DNA from: Silene conica
Lineage: Eukaryota; Streptophyta; Magnoliopsida; Caryophyllales; Caryophyllaceae
Length of the DNA: 64,000 nucleotides
Assembly: GCA_029255685.2 (NCBI GenBank)
Contig: CM055317.2
Coordinates: 69,925,460 to 69,989,459, forward strand
Direction of reading: 5' to 3'
Below are positions 23,983-35,002 of the stretch, in pieces. How positions within the stretch are numbered: position 1 is the stretch's first letter; every line of letters starts with the position of its first letter. The notes under the pieces are model-generated. The model worked only from the letters and a program-made list of their open reading frames with translations. It was not told the origin of the DNA and made no database searches. Position numbers and translations under genes: made by a program.

Positions 23983-25186
23983 GAGTAAATTAATAATTAC
24001 ACCCTTCAATATATCGCTTTTCTAAAAAAACTCCCTTATATAAACTTTTTATTATTTTACTCCCATAAAATGTTCTCAGGTCAAAAATTGCACCCATTTA
24101 CACTTTCCGGTAAAAAATCTTATTTTCTGACCAAATTGCCCTTATGTATTTTTTTTTTCCTTTGATTTTTGTTATGTCATCCTCCTCCTTCATCCTTTTC
24201 ATTAATCATTCTTCCTCATGTTCTTCGACAATCACCAAATTTCATCAATTAACACGTACTAGCCACAACCTTCGAACAGATCTCACTCAATGCTTACCCA
24301 ATTATCATTATCATTATCATTCAAATCAAACAAAGCCTAATACAATCATTATAGTTTTAGTTCACTCACAACTAAGAAAAAAATGGCAAAATCTCATTTT
24401 GGAATCCCAACGACTTTCATTGTTGTTTTGTTTGCATTTCTTCTTTTGAATGGTGCTCTGGGTAATTTCATCAATCAATCCCATCTTCTTCTTCTTCTTC
24501 ACTACTCTTCTTCATTAATCCTTACAAATAGTGCTTTTCTACCTAGCATATAACTTATTTGCAACTAAATTTCAATTGCTCTTCTTCTTCTTCACTAATC
24601 TCGTCTATGATTCTGTTTTATTCAATCAGCAATGGACGAGGTCAATAAGGGCAATATACCCGCGTTTTTGGGCGCTTTAATCAGATTTTTCAGTGTGAAT
24701 GATCCAAAACTCGTTATTTTGATTACTAAGGTGGTAATTGGTTGAATAAACCAAGTTAAATTGGGGGATTGAAAAAAAATCTGGGTTTTTCAATTGGGGA
24801 AGAAATATAAATCAAATATGAGATTTTGATTACCCTTAGTTTAGAAGTGGCAAGTTAAGAAAAATGAAGAATTTAAGAGAGGGAAAAAGTAATGAATTAA
24901 TGTAAGAGGAAGAGTAGTAGAAGTAGCAGCAAAATAACGAAGAGGAAGAAGAAGAGCAGCATAAGAAGGGAAGAAGGGAAGGAGGAGGAGAAAGAAGGGT
25001 ATTTTCGTCATAAAATTAGGCATTTAATTGAAAATTTTGAATTTTGACGGAATATATCGCCGGAAAGTGAAAATGGGTGTAATTTTTGACCTGAGAACAT
25101 TTTATGGGGTAAAATAATAAAAAGTTTATATAAGGGAGTTTTTTTATAAAAGTGGAATATAAGAGGGAGTTATTATTAATTTACTC
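23983..25186. mobile_element. MULE with roughly 145-bp terminal inverted repeats
   Basis: About 145 bp at the left end pairs with the inverted right end (shared blocks such as CTCCCTTATATAAACTTTTT and AATGTTCTCAGGTCAAAAAT). The flanks are both TTATTATTA (23974-23982 and 25187-25195), a 9-bp duplication typical of Mutator-like elements, although it lies in ATT-rich DNA and could be chance. There is no transposase. The 1.2-kb interior includes an exon-like segment at 24383-24461. Confidence 0.82.
24383..24461 (+). pseudogene. Captured signal-peptide exon inside the MULE
   Basis: An ATG in good context opens 26 codons reading MAKSHFGIPTTFIVV, then a Leu/Phe-rich core, then NGAL. This is a typical secretory signal peptide: charged start, about 15 hydrophobic residues, small residues at the end. 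It ends at a consensus donor, G/GTAATTT. A CT-rich stretch and an AG follow near 24628, but no continuing coding exon is obvious. I infer a host gene 5' end captured by the MULE (Pack-MULE). The donor gene is not identified. Confidence 0.5.
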
Positions 25187-25208
25187 TTATTATTACTATT
25201 ATTACTAC

Positions 25209-25247
<39 letters not shown>

Positions 25248-25289
25248 TACTACTACTATTACTGTTATTATTATTATTATTATTATTAT

Positions 25290-25322
<33 letters not shown>

Positions 25323-25335
25323 TATTATTATTATC
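25187..25335. repeat. ATT microsatellite
   Basis: About 150 bp of nearly pure ATT/ATC/ACT triplets. The Tyr- and Asn-rich frames across it are artefacts of the repeat. Confidence 0.97.
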
Positions 25336-25744
25336 CAATAGATGACATTGATAAAAAATTAGTCTAAAACACAAGATAGTTTAAAATATTTTCAACTTTA
25401 TATATAATGGTTTGTTCATAGTTCATACATTATACTACAATTACATTACGATAAAAATAATTCACTATTACAATTTTCTCTAGCCATTTATTTTCTCTAA
25501 CAATGGTATGAAGAAATTGATTAATGGGAGAGTGTCAATTGGTGAGGGCGAGCGTCGTATGATGAGTTGTTGTTTTTTGGCATTAATGAGGATGATAGTT
25601 TGACATTAATTAGAGAGTAAAAGACGGGTAAATTATTAATGAGTTGTTTTTTTATAGATGACGTGTATCGAATAATTAAAGCGAAATGTTTGTATCGGTT
25701 GTTAAAAATAATACTCCGTATATAACTTTTCTTAATTGAATTTA

Positions 25745-25860
25745 TATGAACTGAACTTATAGGAACTGAACTGAACTTATAGGAACTGAACTGAACTTAT
25801 AGGAACTGAACTGAACTTATAGGAACTGAACTGAACTTAAAGAATCTGAAGTGAACTTAA
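25745..25860 (+). repeat. Tandem CTGAACTGAACTTATAGGAA-type units, right block
   Basis: About five 20-bp units, more regular than the left block at 23165-23400, directly inside the right end of the Harbinger-like element. Confidence 0.92.
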
Positions 25861-25896
25861 ATTAAGTGACTTGAAGTCCAAAAGAACAGGGCCTAA

Positions 25897-26563
25897 AGAC
25901 AAACTTTAGAAAGACCGTATCTCAATTCTCAATAGCGTTATTGAGAGACCTCTCAACGCTAGGAGAGGGAGTTACTTAATTTCTAGTTTCCATGTTACGT
26001 CTCACACTAAGTCTCTCACGAGACCTATTGAAGATTAAACGGGCGGTGAAGTCATAGCAAGATCCTGCTGCCAAATGCTATCTTGCATTTACTACCACAA
26101 ACAAAACTCAGAGTAAACCAAGTCTAAGTATCATGAAAAACCGTTTCCCGCTAATAGCAGGTCCTGTAAACAGTACTCCCATCGTGTCAATTATTGATTT
26201 ACCTTTTGTATTCTCTGAAAGGGTATTTTAATGAAAGGTAAACGAAAGATTAAGACGGAGGGAGTATGGACAAACAACACACTAGGCATTAGCTGAACCG
26301 ATTCTTTCAGAAAAGAGAATAACCATAAAACGGAATGTCTCACCCAAATTTTAACATTGGATTATCTCACAAAATTTGTGAATCACAAATGATCCTAAAA
26401 CGATTTTGAGATGAAATAGTAAACATTCGAGTACCTCATAGTGTTTTACTAAAGCCAATAATAACTATATAGAGTGACAATGTAACAAACTCAGTCGAAG
26501 AGAGATGTTGGGTAGCTGTTCCACGAGCTATACAACAACCTCAGCATTGACAAAATCTGTAAC
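25897..26563. other. Intergenic, 3' flank of the eS24 gene
   Basis: Holds a short Stowaway MITE at 26176-26264. The remainder shows no gene. The 3' UTR of the minus-strand eS24 gene should occupy the part next to 26564. Confidence 0.5.
26176..26264. mobile_element. Short Stowaway-type MITE (89 bp)
   Basis: It starts CTCCCATCGTGTCAA after TA and ends GACGGAGGGAG before TA. GGTAAACGAAAGATTAA pairs imperfectly with the left arm. TA target and CTCCCTCC-like ends are the Stowaway (Tc1/mariner) pattern. Confidence 0.75.
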
Positions 26564-28943
26564 TCACTTCTTCTTAGCTTCATTAGCCTTGATCTGCAAG
26601 TAACGATGAATGTAGTTAGAGAATAATAATATACGACCAACAATTCAAAACTTTCGGACCCATCCTCCAAATCACATAAACATGCAAGAGACCGTCTTCA
26701 TATAAGATTTATTGCAACAAATATGCATTCTCGTACCTTTTTGACACCACGAATCTTCTTGGCTCTGTTTTTGCGTTCCTTCAGCTGTTTTCTTGACTTC
26801 TCGATCTTTTTATCCAACCCATTCTGCGTAGAAAAGACAAAAACATTATTAAGAGCGTCCGAGAGAAGGGACAAACCCGAGAAGCATAAAACTTAACAAG
26901 TGCGAAACATAATATAATCACAATGGCAGAGAAATGACATACCCTGACCAGCCTGTACTTGGGCTCAAACTTCTTGGCACTCTCAACAGAGTCATAAATC
27001 AAACCAAAACCAGTGGATTTACCACCTCCAAAGTGAGTACGGAACTTGAAAACAAAGATGGAGTTCGGATCTCTAACATCGTACATCCTAGTTAACTTCT
27101 CTTTCAACTCCGCCTTTTCAAAAGGAAAACAACAAAGAGAGAATTTACAAAAATGAGGGAGATGAAAAGATTGCACAAAAGAACAACTTCTGTAGAGACA
27201 TCTGAATACACAAAGATGATAGTAATATAAACTAGAGGATCGTGTGCACCATCCATAGCAGTATAGCACTAACACAATAACTTATAAGAGACAGTCTCAT
27301 TCGTGAGACCATCAAGTTAAATTTCTAACTAAATGAAAAACAAGCAAGGAATTGATTAGGTCTTAGTGTCTCACATGTGAGATTGTATTGTACAAAACTC
27401 ATTACAATTCTACGGAAACAGGCTATCAGAGACCATATCTGGAAGAGCCAGCCCCCCTTTCCGTCCTTCCCCTCCCCTCCTCAATATTATAAGATCCTAG
27501 CTTTGTGCAATACTCATTGTACTTCTACTGAAACAGGCTACTAGGGACCATATCTGAAAGAACCCCCACCCCTCTTTCGTTCTTCCCCTCCCCCTCTTCA
27601 ATATTATTAGATCATATCCTGCAACATTTTTGTGCCACAAGAACCCATGGACAAAATGGTAACCAAAGAGATCCCTCCCAAATTCAGCATTTGAATAAGG
27701 CAATAAGCATAATTAAAGCAAGAAATTGCAGATTGACTCAGTCCCATCAACAACACGAGTATTAGCAAGTACGGAAATAGGACAGAAGCATGTATAGACT
27801 CCTCAAAGGGGAGCCAATCAGCTAATTACTTCACACATGTGGAGCCTATACAAGCAACACATTTACATGTTTGAGCAGTGGACCACAAATTAGTCCAAAG
27901 TAGATAAGATAAAGACTAACGTATCAGCAAACACAAGCTCCATCTATACATGATTGTGTATCTGCACAGTTTAGCACTAAAAAGACCAGTAAAATCGGTA
28001 ATCAGCTACATTGATAAATGGTTGAGCCTTTGAACTACAACAACAGTTCACACCAACACTACCTAAAACTGCACGAGTGCGGTACATTCAATATTCAATA
28101 TGATCTTAATAGTGTAAGAAATATAAATTATAAGCATACCCCATGGTAGACTACGTACAAATTGATTCCCAATCTAAGTTCACATGCAGGTAACTACCAC
28201 AACAGACTGTTGTACAATCACAAGCTACAGTTATACATGATCAAGCAACTAAACTTATGTAATTCTAACTCAGCTAGTGTCAGATACGGTTACGGTTATT
28301 CTGAGTGAAGTTTTCTAGTTTTGGTTTACAATGAAGTGTCGAAGGGTCATGCCATGACACACGATTGAGATTGAGTGAAGTGTCGGACATATGCCGGGAA
28401 CGGGACAACTACTCGAAAAAAAGGATTCAATTCACTGAATGACTGAACTATCAAATCCACAAAATTATGGTGCTGCTATTCTAGAACTAAACATATGCAT
28501 GATTGAGTCACGGTTTCGCAGAAAACAAAAGATGATTTACAATCAACATCATCCAACGATCATCAAAAATTAAACACGAATTCAATCAAATTACATCAAA
28601 GATCATCACATAAATAACAGTTTTCAATCACAAATAAAAAATTAGCACAATTCAAAATCTACAGAAAATTAACAATATAAACGATATAGAAAGATGAATT
28701 GCAGGAATACCTTGGAGACATTAGCGCGACCTGGATGAAGAACATCGATTACCTATAATTTATACATCAAATAACAATAACATTTATAAATGAATTCCAT
28801 TAAATTAAACAAAAAAAGAATGAAAAAAAAAAGAATGAAAAAAAAAAGAGAGGAGAAAAAAGAGAACAGACGAATTGTTTGCGAGAAAGGAGACGATTAG
28901 TCATGAACTTGCGAGTTCGAATGGTGACTGCTTTGTCCGCCAT
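26564..28943 (-). CDS. RPS24: Small-subunit ribosomal protein eS24
   Basis: Five exons on the minus strand: 28943-28872 (24 codons), 28752-28711 (14), 27113-26943 (57), 26823-26737 (29) and 26593-26564 (10 with stop). They give 133 aa, the usual plant eS24 length. The start [19 protein letters not shown], the core [14 protein letters not shown], the [20 protein letters not shown] block and the basic [19 protein letters not shown] tail are all standard for the family. The protein sits in the 40S subunit and supports small-subunit assembly. All introns are GT-AG; the first donor (TTC/GTCTGT) is weak. Intron 2 is 1.6 kb, the others are 119-143 bp. The gene looks fully functional. The C-terminal [11 protein letters not shown] differs a little from the common KKTKAG form. 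Confidence 0.97.
27395..27620. repeat. Tandem duplication of about 110 bp in eS24 intron 2
   Basis: Two direct copies share AAACAGGCTA, GACCATATCTG, a CCTTCCCCTCCCC-like tract and TCAATATTAT landmarks. The C-rich tracts make it stand out from the AT-rich intron. Confidence 0.75.
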
Positions 28944-29009
28944 TTTTGTCTTCTTGATTCTCTGCTCTACGGAGGTGCAACAATGGCGGTACAACAATGG
29001 GGCTGAGAG

Positions 29010-29112
29010 ACTATCTACTATCTAGGGTTTTGAGTTTTAGTGGTACTCAGTTCGGGTTGTCCATAGTCGGGTAGGAAACAAGCTTATTTGTGGTCTGGAT
29101 TGGGCTTGGGCT
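29010..29112 (-). promoter_or_regulatory. eS24 promoter motifs: telo-box and site II pair
   Basis: On the minus strand a telo-box AAACCCTA lies at 29030-29023. Two TGGGCT site II words lie in tandem at 29101-29112 (written on the plus strand). Both motifs are known to co-occur in front of plant ribosomal protein genes, where they bind telobox factors and TCP proteins. Their position 80-170 bp upstream of the ATG fits. No TATA box is evident. Confidence 0.7.
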
Positions 29113-30943
29113 TAGTTAGTTAGATCTTAGATGTGACAAAATTGATCCGATCGAGTGACTTGACCAATATCCGAATTTTATATAAATTTAAAGCGTCCGA
29201 TCTAATTTGACCATGTCGGAATATCTATTGTTATACATGTTCATTATCTTTAAATAATTCGATAATAATGAATCTGAACTCAAAGTGACATGTATTTTTG
29301 CAAACCCGAACCGACTCAACACACTCCCGAGTTTCGACGAGGTTGACCATTTTACCAGGTCTAGGAATAGTCATGGGGTTATTCGAATATGGGATGGTTC
29401 GTTTGGATCAATGTATTTCGGGTTAGATTGTTAGAGAAATTAGTTTGGGCATAATCTGGAAAGTTTTGTTTCGAATTACAGCTTTCTGGTTTTATAAGTC
29501 ATTTTTTTGGATTATCTACATTCAATTTGAGTCCTCATTAGGTCACACCAGATCAAATTAACATCTGGCCGATTGTGGTAAAAAAAATTAAGTCGTGTTA
29601 ATTTTGCTGGTCTAGCAAATAAAGATTTATGTGGTGTTTATTAGACGATATTGCTTACATAGATTAAGTTATAATCTAATTAATTCGCCAATTTCTAAGC
29701 GCTCATATTGAAAGCGAAAACTCAAATCAAGGATACCATTGGGTTTAGCGATAGAGTTTGTAGGCTGGTATTGTGAGATTACCTTATATTTTACATTACA
29801 CTATTTTAAAAGCAAACATCAAGATTCGAGACTAGGTACGAATATGGCAATAGCTTGACGATGATGGGAGTCCTGATACCATATAACGAAGCTGAGTGAT
29901 AATATAACCTAAATCACCTCTAAAAAGCATACTTAAGTAACACGTTGAATGTTATAGAAATTAGAAAGTGTAGAAGAGTAGATTATGCTAACGTCTTGTC
30001 AACTCTCGAAAACTAATTGAAATAAACACGATATGAATAAGATGGTGAGATGAAAAAGCTTTATTTACAAAGGGTACGAAATTACAATCAACCAATCAAA
30101 CTCATCTTCTGCACTCTCAAAACCATCAATACAAATGCCGTACTTTCAATGAAGACTTAGGCTTGGTATAACTCGATTCTACTAGAATCGACCAAAGCAT
30201 CCTTACATCCTCGCATTCACATGATTTTACGTCCTCGTACAATAGATTGTACCCTCTTCGACCTGATTAATAATCATATAAAGTCGAACAATCATATTAT
30301 ATTGATTAACATCAAAAATAAAGATAAAAAAACACATAAATTACAATTCCAAAAATTAATACTTCTATATAGCATAGTAAGAGTATATGTGTACATACGT
30401 TTACGATGACCCGATGGAAATCGGTTCCGGAGCTTCTTCAATGAACCTAAGAACGATTCAAGCCACCCCATTTAAGATACGAACTTAAAGAGGACATATG
30501 TAGGTGGGTTTTGGTTCAAAATTGGTGAAAATTGTACAAAAATATATATACTCTTTCTAAGAGTACTTCATGATGTAAAAGGTGCTTTTGCTTGAAACAA
30601 TAGCAAAATTAATTATTCTACTTATATATTACTAAGTTTGGAGTATAGTGAACTAATTTTATGTTCCTAATTTTGTCAATTGAATGTGTACTTGACATGT
30701 TTCATTATTTGGTAACATGTCTTTGTCATTTTGGAGACCCCTCCATTAGAACATGATGGACTAATAGAGAACAAATAGAATTGTTGCACTTCATCGAATG
30801 TTTGTTTTTTAATTGTTTGTTACTTTTAAGCTCTACTTTTGTGATATGGTGTTTGAATTATTGCATTATTGTTAGTTAATTGTTGAGTTAATAGTATACG
30901 TTCATGTAGATGCACAATATTTTAGATACAAATATTAGAAAAA
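29113..30943. other. Gene-free AT-rich intergenic region
   Basis: Reads on both strands gave no convincing exon, RNA gene or bounded transposon. The longest frames are short and of low complexity. Confidence 0.45.
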
Positions 30944-32101
30944 TCTTATCCATATTAATATAAGAACATTTCGTACAATTTCGTGCCTTCACGTTATCAC
31001 ATTTATTTTCTTTTATTTTTTTATCTTTAAATAAAAGTAGGATCCACAAAAAAATGAAATTAATTTATGAAAAAACATCTTTGTTAATAAAATTTCGTCC
31101 AATAATCAATACAAAACTTTAATGAAACACAATCTTCAATTCTTTTTATGTTGCATAAATTATACAATATGAAAAATTGAAAATACAAAATTTTTCCAAA
31201 TAGTCCACGTAGTCTATCAATAATAAAAAAGTAAAATAAAAAAATGAACAAAAAATATTATTAGACAATGAAAATATAAATGATAAAAAAAATAGTAAAA
31301 CAAATAACGTTATTATATTATTTTACAAGCTTTTAACTCTAACATTTTAACCTTCATAATAACAAATTTTCGAGATATTACTAAATTTGAGTAATTTTTT
31401 TTAAAAAGAAATAATTTTCAACAAAAAAATGTTAATAAATAGTACTTCCTCCATTTTTCTATGTTCTTCCCATTTGCTTTTTGGAGGTCAAAGTTTTCGA
31501 ACTTTGACCGTAAGTAAGTTAGACAATAATGAATTTTAAGTTATAAAATTAGAACATTTACAATTATTATCAACAAATCTTCGTGGGGGAAAAAAATTCA
31601 ATAGAAAAAAATATCGTATAGGTGTCGGAAAAGACGGTCAAAGGTGCGTCTTGGAGACCGCAATAAAGCAAATGGGAAGAACATAGAAAAATGGAGGAAG
31701 TACTTCGTAGTGTTTTAATTTTCAATTTTGAAAATGAGATCTATAAAAAGTTAACAAAATAGATGAGCTAAAAAACTCTGTTAAGTAGATTTTAGAGCAT
31801 TCCGTTAAAATAATACTCTAAAAAAATTCTTTATAAACATTGATCTTATCCATTAAAATGAATAGATCTAAATATTTTGTTATCATATTTTAACACTGAA
31901 TTCATGCATTTTTTCACAAATTTAAAACATGTGGAAACTTCCAACCCTTGCAATTTTTGCACGTGTTTTAAATTATCATCATTATAAAAGAAATAGAGTA
32001 TAAAATATGCATATATTTCGGTTTAACATTTTTAAATATTAATCATTATATCAATGTTCTTAAAATTATAACTGTGCAATTTTGCACGGATTAAAAACTA
32101 G
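30944..32101 (+). mobile_element. Candidate non-autonomous Helitron
   Basis: The left edge is A|TC followed by TTATCCATATTAATATAAG, the style of plant Helitron 5' ends. The right edge is a weakened hairpin (GTGCAATTTTGCAC) followed by ATTAAAAA and CTAG|T. A 3' hairpin, CTRR end and insertion between A and T define Helitrons. It contains a Stowaway MITE at 31445-31700. The 5' edge is the less certain one. Confidence 0.5.
31445..31700. mobile_element. Stowaway MITE, 256 bp
   Basis: TA flanks both sides. The left end CTTCCTCCATTTTTCTATGT is inverted at the right end over roughly 35 bp (through the CCCATTTGCTTT block). Tc1/mariner-type non-autonomous element with no coding content. Confidence 0.92.
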
Positions 32102-32658
32102 TTGATAATTAATTAAACTAATGCAGTTTAACTTCATTTTAAAATAAAAGGGCATAAAGTTTGCATATATAATTTCAAGAAATTATATTATAAGTTTTAT
32201 TTATGTAAAAGTTAAACAATGATTAATGTTATAAAATTAATTAGGAGATAAAGTTGTTTATTAGTAGTAAATATAGATAGTCATCAACATTAATTAATTA
32301 TAAAAGAAATAATGTCTACTAAAATATCAATTAAGCGGGAAATTTATTTTAATCGGGAAAATTTAGAGATATGTTAATTTTTTTTTGGTATATAGGGTGT
32401 TTTGGTTATTTCGTTAGGTTCACTTTTATATAAAGACGAGAGGACAGAAAATACGATGTATGTTTTTTTATGGATAAGGAAATTAATAAGAAAATAAGAA
32501 ATAAAACTTGTACATTAGAAGAATTAGTTGATAATTTATACAAATTTAAAATCAAACCTAAAAAAATGACTAAGACACATACGTAACAAAAACATAAAGA
32601 AATGAATGAGATGAAAAAAAACGGTATTTTAACTAATAAAGAAAGATGTACTTAGATA
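32102..32658. other. Gene-free AT-rich stretch between two transposons
   Basis: No frame, RNA gene or repeat end recognised between the Helitron candidate and the hAT-like element. Confidence 0.45.
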
Positions 32659-33172
32659 CAAAGACGAAGCACAAGCTGGGCCCAATGGGCCATCGCCCGG
32701 GTAGCTTTGGAAAAACCTCTGTCTATATATATATCCTGTTAGCTATTAGCATTCAATTGAAGTTGGAAAAGATGACAATTGTGAGGTGATCCTTTTTAGG
32801 TTAGAGGTTTAGTGTTCGAATCCCTACAATATGTACTTTGAATTTCTTTTATTTTATACGTACTCCTTTTCCTATTATAATCTTATGTTTATTTATTACG
32901 TGGTTTAATTTTTGTGGCACCTAACAATGCATATTTAATTAAAAGTTTAACAATAAAATAAACTTCGTATATACAAAAAAATACACTAATGTCAAATTTC
33001 ATGATTACTACGAAAAAACAATTTACTCTGCATAATTTGTACGTTTTATAATAATATCACAGTTATATAATATGGGTGCGATACTAATAAACAATACTAA
33101 AATATATCGAAGTATGATGCTTCTTAGTTTATAAATCAGCTCCCTTATAATTTTGTTCTAGTTTCGTCCCTG
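32659..33172. mobile_element. hAT-like non-autonomous element, 514 bp
   Basis: The 8-bp CTTAGATA is repeated at 32651-32658 and 33173-33180. The left end CAAAGACGAAGCACAAG and inverted right end CAGGGACGAAACTAGAAC pair imperfectly. Inside, near 32790-32830, is a short tRNA-like B-box word (GTGTTCGAATCCC). No transposase. Confidence 0.78.
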
Positions 33173-33661
33173 CTTAGATATCTTATCAACCATCACAAAA
33201 AATCTCGAAGATGAGTTAAGTCCACGTTACTAATTATCGAGAACAAAATTGTCGATATTTTCAATTCAGTCCTACAAGTTATATTAGTTAACAAAGTTTA
33301 GTTAATTTTACGACACGTGTTTTACATACATGTAATTGTAATGCATGTTTGATTATTTAGAATCAGTAATTTTTGTGTGAGACCGTTTCATGCGTACAAC
33401 GGGTTCATTTATTTGTATTAAATGAGAAATTTATTATAAAAACAAATATGATCTCATGGTGTGAGACCGTCTTATTGTAGAATTTATGATTTAGAATTTA
33501 GGAAAGTAATAACCGAGTAGAAGTTAAAAGAGTGAGATCAAAATTACCTAAAAGAGTTAGTTGACTATCAAGGATAAGAATTTAAGGTAAGTTTCCTAAA
33601 CTTTCCTAATCCTTGTAGTAAACAAATATTACCCCGTCCAAAATTTCATACCCCCAACACC

Positions 33662-33669
33662 TATAAATA
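33662..33669 (+). promoter_or_regulatory. TATA box of the first Ser/Asp-rich gene
   Basis: TATAAATA lies about 120 bp before the ATG at 33788, followed by a leader with direct repeats of CACAAATTATTCAT. The homologous region of the paralogue at 42012 lacks this box. Confidence 0.75.
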
Positions 33670-34263
33670 CCTCCCAACATTCCTCACAAATTATTCATCA
33701 CAAATTATTCATCACAAATACAAATACATTCAACAATTCTTCCTCTTCAAAAATTCCATATTCATTCTCTGATTTCTCCCTAAAATCATGTCTATTTCAT
33801 TCCAACGCGATTCCTCACCACCGCCACCACCGCCACCGCCACGCTCATGGATACAATCAAAGAAGGCGCCGATAGTGCCGCCAAGCTCAAAATACGAGGC
33901 TAGGTCATCTGATAACAATAATCAACACCGTTCGGGTTCGACTTGTTCAAAGCAGCGTTTAACTTGGTTTTGGTATAGTAGTGATGACGAATCTGACAAC
34001 GAGTCTAATACATCTGAATTTAATTACGAAATCGCTTCCTCCGAGTCGTCCGATTCCGATTCTGATTCTGATGATGATGATACCGCTCCCTCAAAGAAGT
34101 CGGTACCGGTGGTACTACCACATGAGTTATTCCCGCCTAAGGTCAGGTCATCTGCTAAGAACCAAGAACAGCAAGCGACTTCGATGACTTGGACTTCTTC
34201 AAAGCGTCTAACTTGGTTTTGGTACAGTAGTAGTGATGACGACGAGTGTGCGGACCAAATTAT

Positions 34264-34729
34264 TGTAAGTTATTTATTCTTAATTAGTATGTTTAATATT
34301 ACTGAATAACATACAACTGATTAAATAAAGCGGAAGCGATAAATAGGATCGAAAATAAAACCTCCAGCCATCGCTAATCGGATTCCTGAACAGCTTTATC
34401 AACCCCAAAGTATTAATCTGAATTTCTGATTTCGGTTCCAAACCCTCACTGCTCACTTATTTAGATGGTGTCCTTTTCTTAAAGGAGAGTAGATTTAGTG
34501 ACCTATTAATCAGAATATGTATTCTCTTATATACTGCTCTTTCCATCAAAAAGCAGTGTTTGAACACAACTCAAATAAGGGAGTAGTTTCCTAGATGGGA
34601 GAGAATTAAGAGACAGTTTAGAGTCCATAGTATGACTGTCTCTTTAATGGGACATATAATTAGGATTTGTATAAGACTATTAATATTATTAATAATAATA
34701 TTTAATTAATTAATCATAAAAATCCAACA
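34264..34729 (-). repeat. 3' LTR of the copia element
   Basis: On the minus strand the LTR starts TGTTGGATTTTTATG and ends ACTTACA (TG...CA). The polypurine tract AAGTGGGAGAA (minus strand, 34740-34730) abuts it. Confidence 0.96.
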
Positions 34730-35002
34730 TTCTCCCACTTGGCCCATTTAACAGAGAGGAACTTCATATACGAATCATAGCGACGAATTCCCTGGGATGA
34801 GAATTAATCTTCCATGTATTACGATACACTTAGTCTCTCACCACTCATACTTAACTTAATGAATAAACCATATGTTTACTCTAGGTCAAAACATAATGAT
34901 ATTTCTCAATAAAATAAATAACCAAAGAACGTACGTATATAACTAAAGGAGAAAATATCCAACTAAATGAAAGTTTCGAAAAACATAATATAAATGAATG
35001 TA

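Larger units (their letters stand above)
23153..25893. mobile_element. Harbinger-like element with nested insertions
   Basis: The left end AGCCCTGTTCTTTTGGACT and the inverted right end GGCCCTGTTCTTTTGGACT differ at one base. The flanks carry TAA at 23150-23152 and 25894-25896. A 3-bp TAA target and this terminus fit the PIF/Harbinger group. Just inside each end lie tandem 20-bp units (CTGAACTGAACTTATAGGAA type). The original element was probably a MITE of a few hundred bp, since enlarged by a retroelement piece, a MULE and an ATT microsatellite. Confidence 0.75.

Noticed and set aside
25144..25374. Poly-Asn and poly-Tyr frames
   Set aside because: They are direct translations of the ATT microsatellite and have no protein character.
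33355..33490. Small MITE with GTGAGACCGT words
   Set aside because: The words GTGTGAGACCGTTTCA and GTGTGAGACCGTCTTA are in the same orientation and no inverted ends or target duplication could be set.
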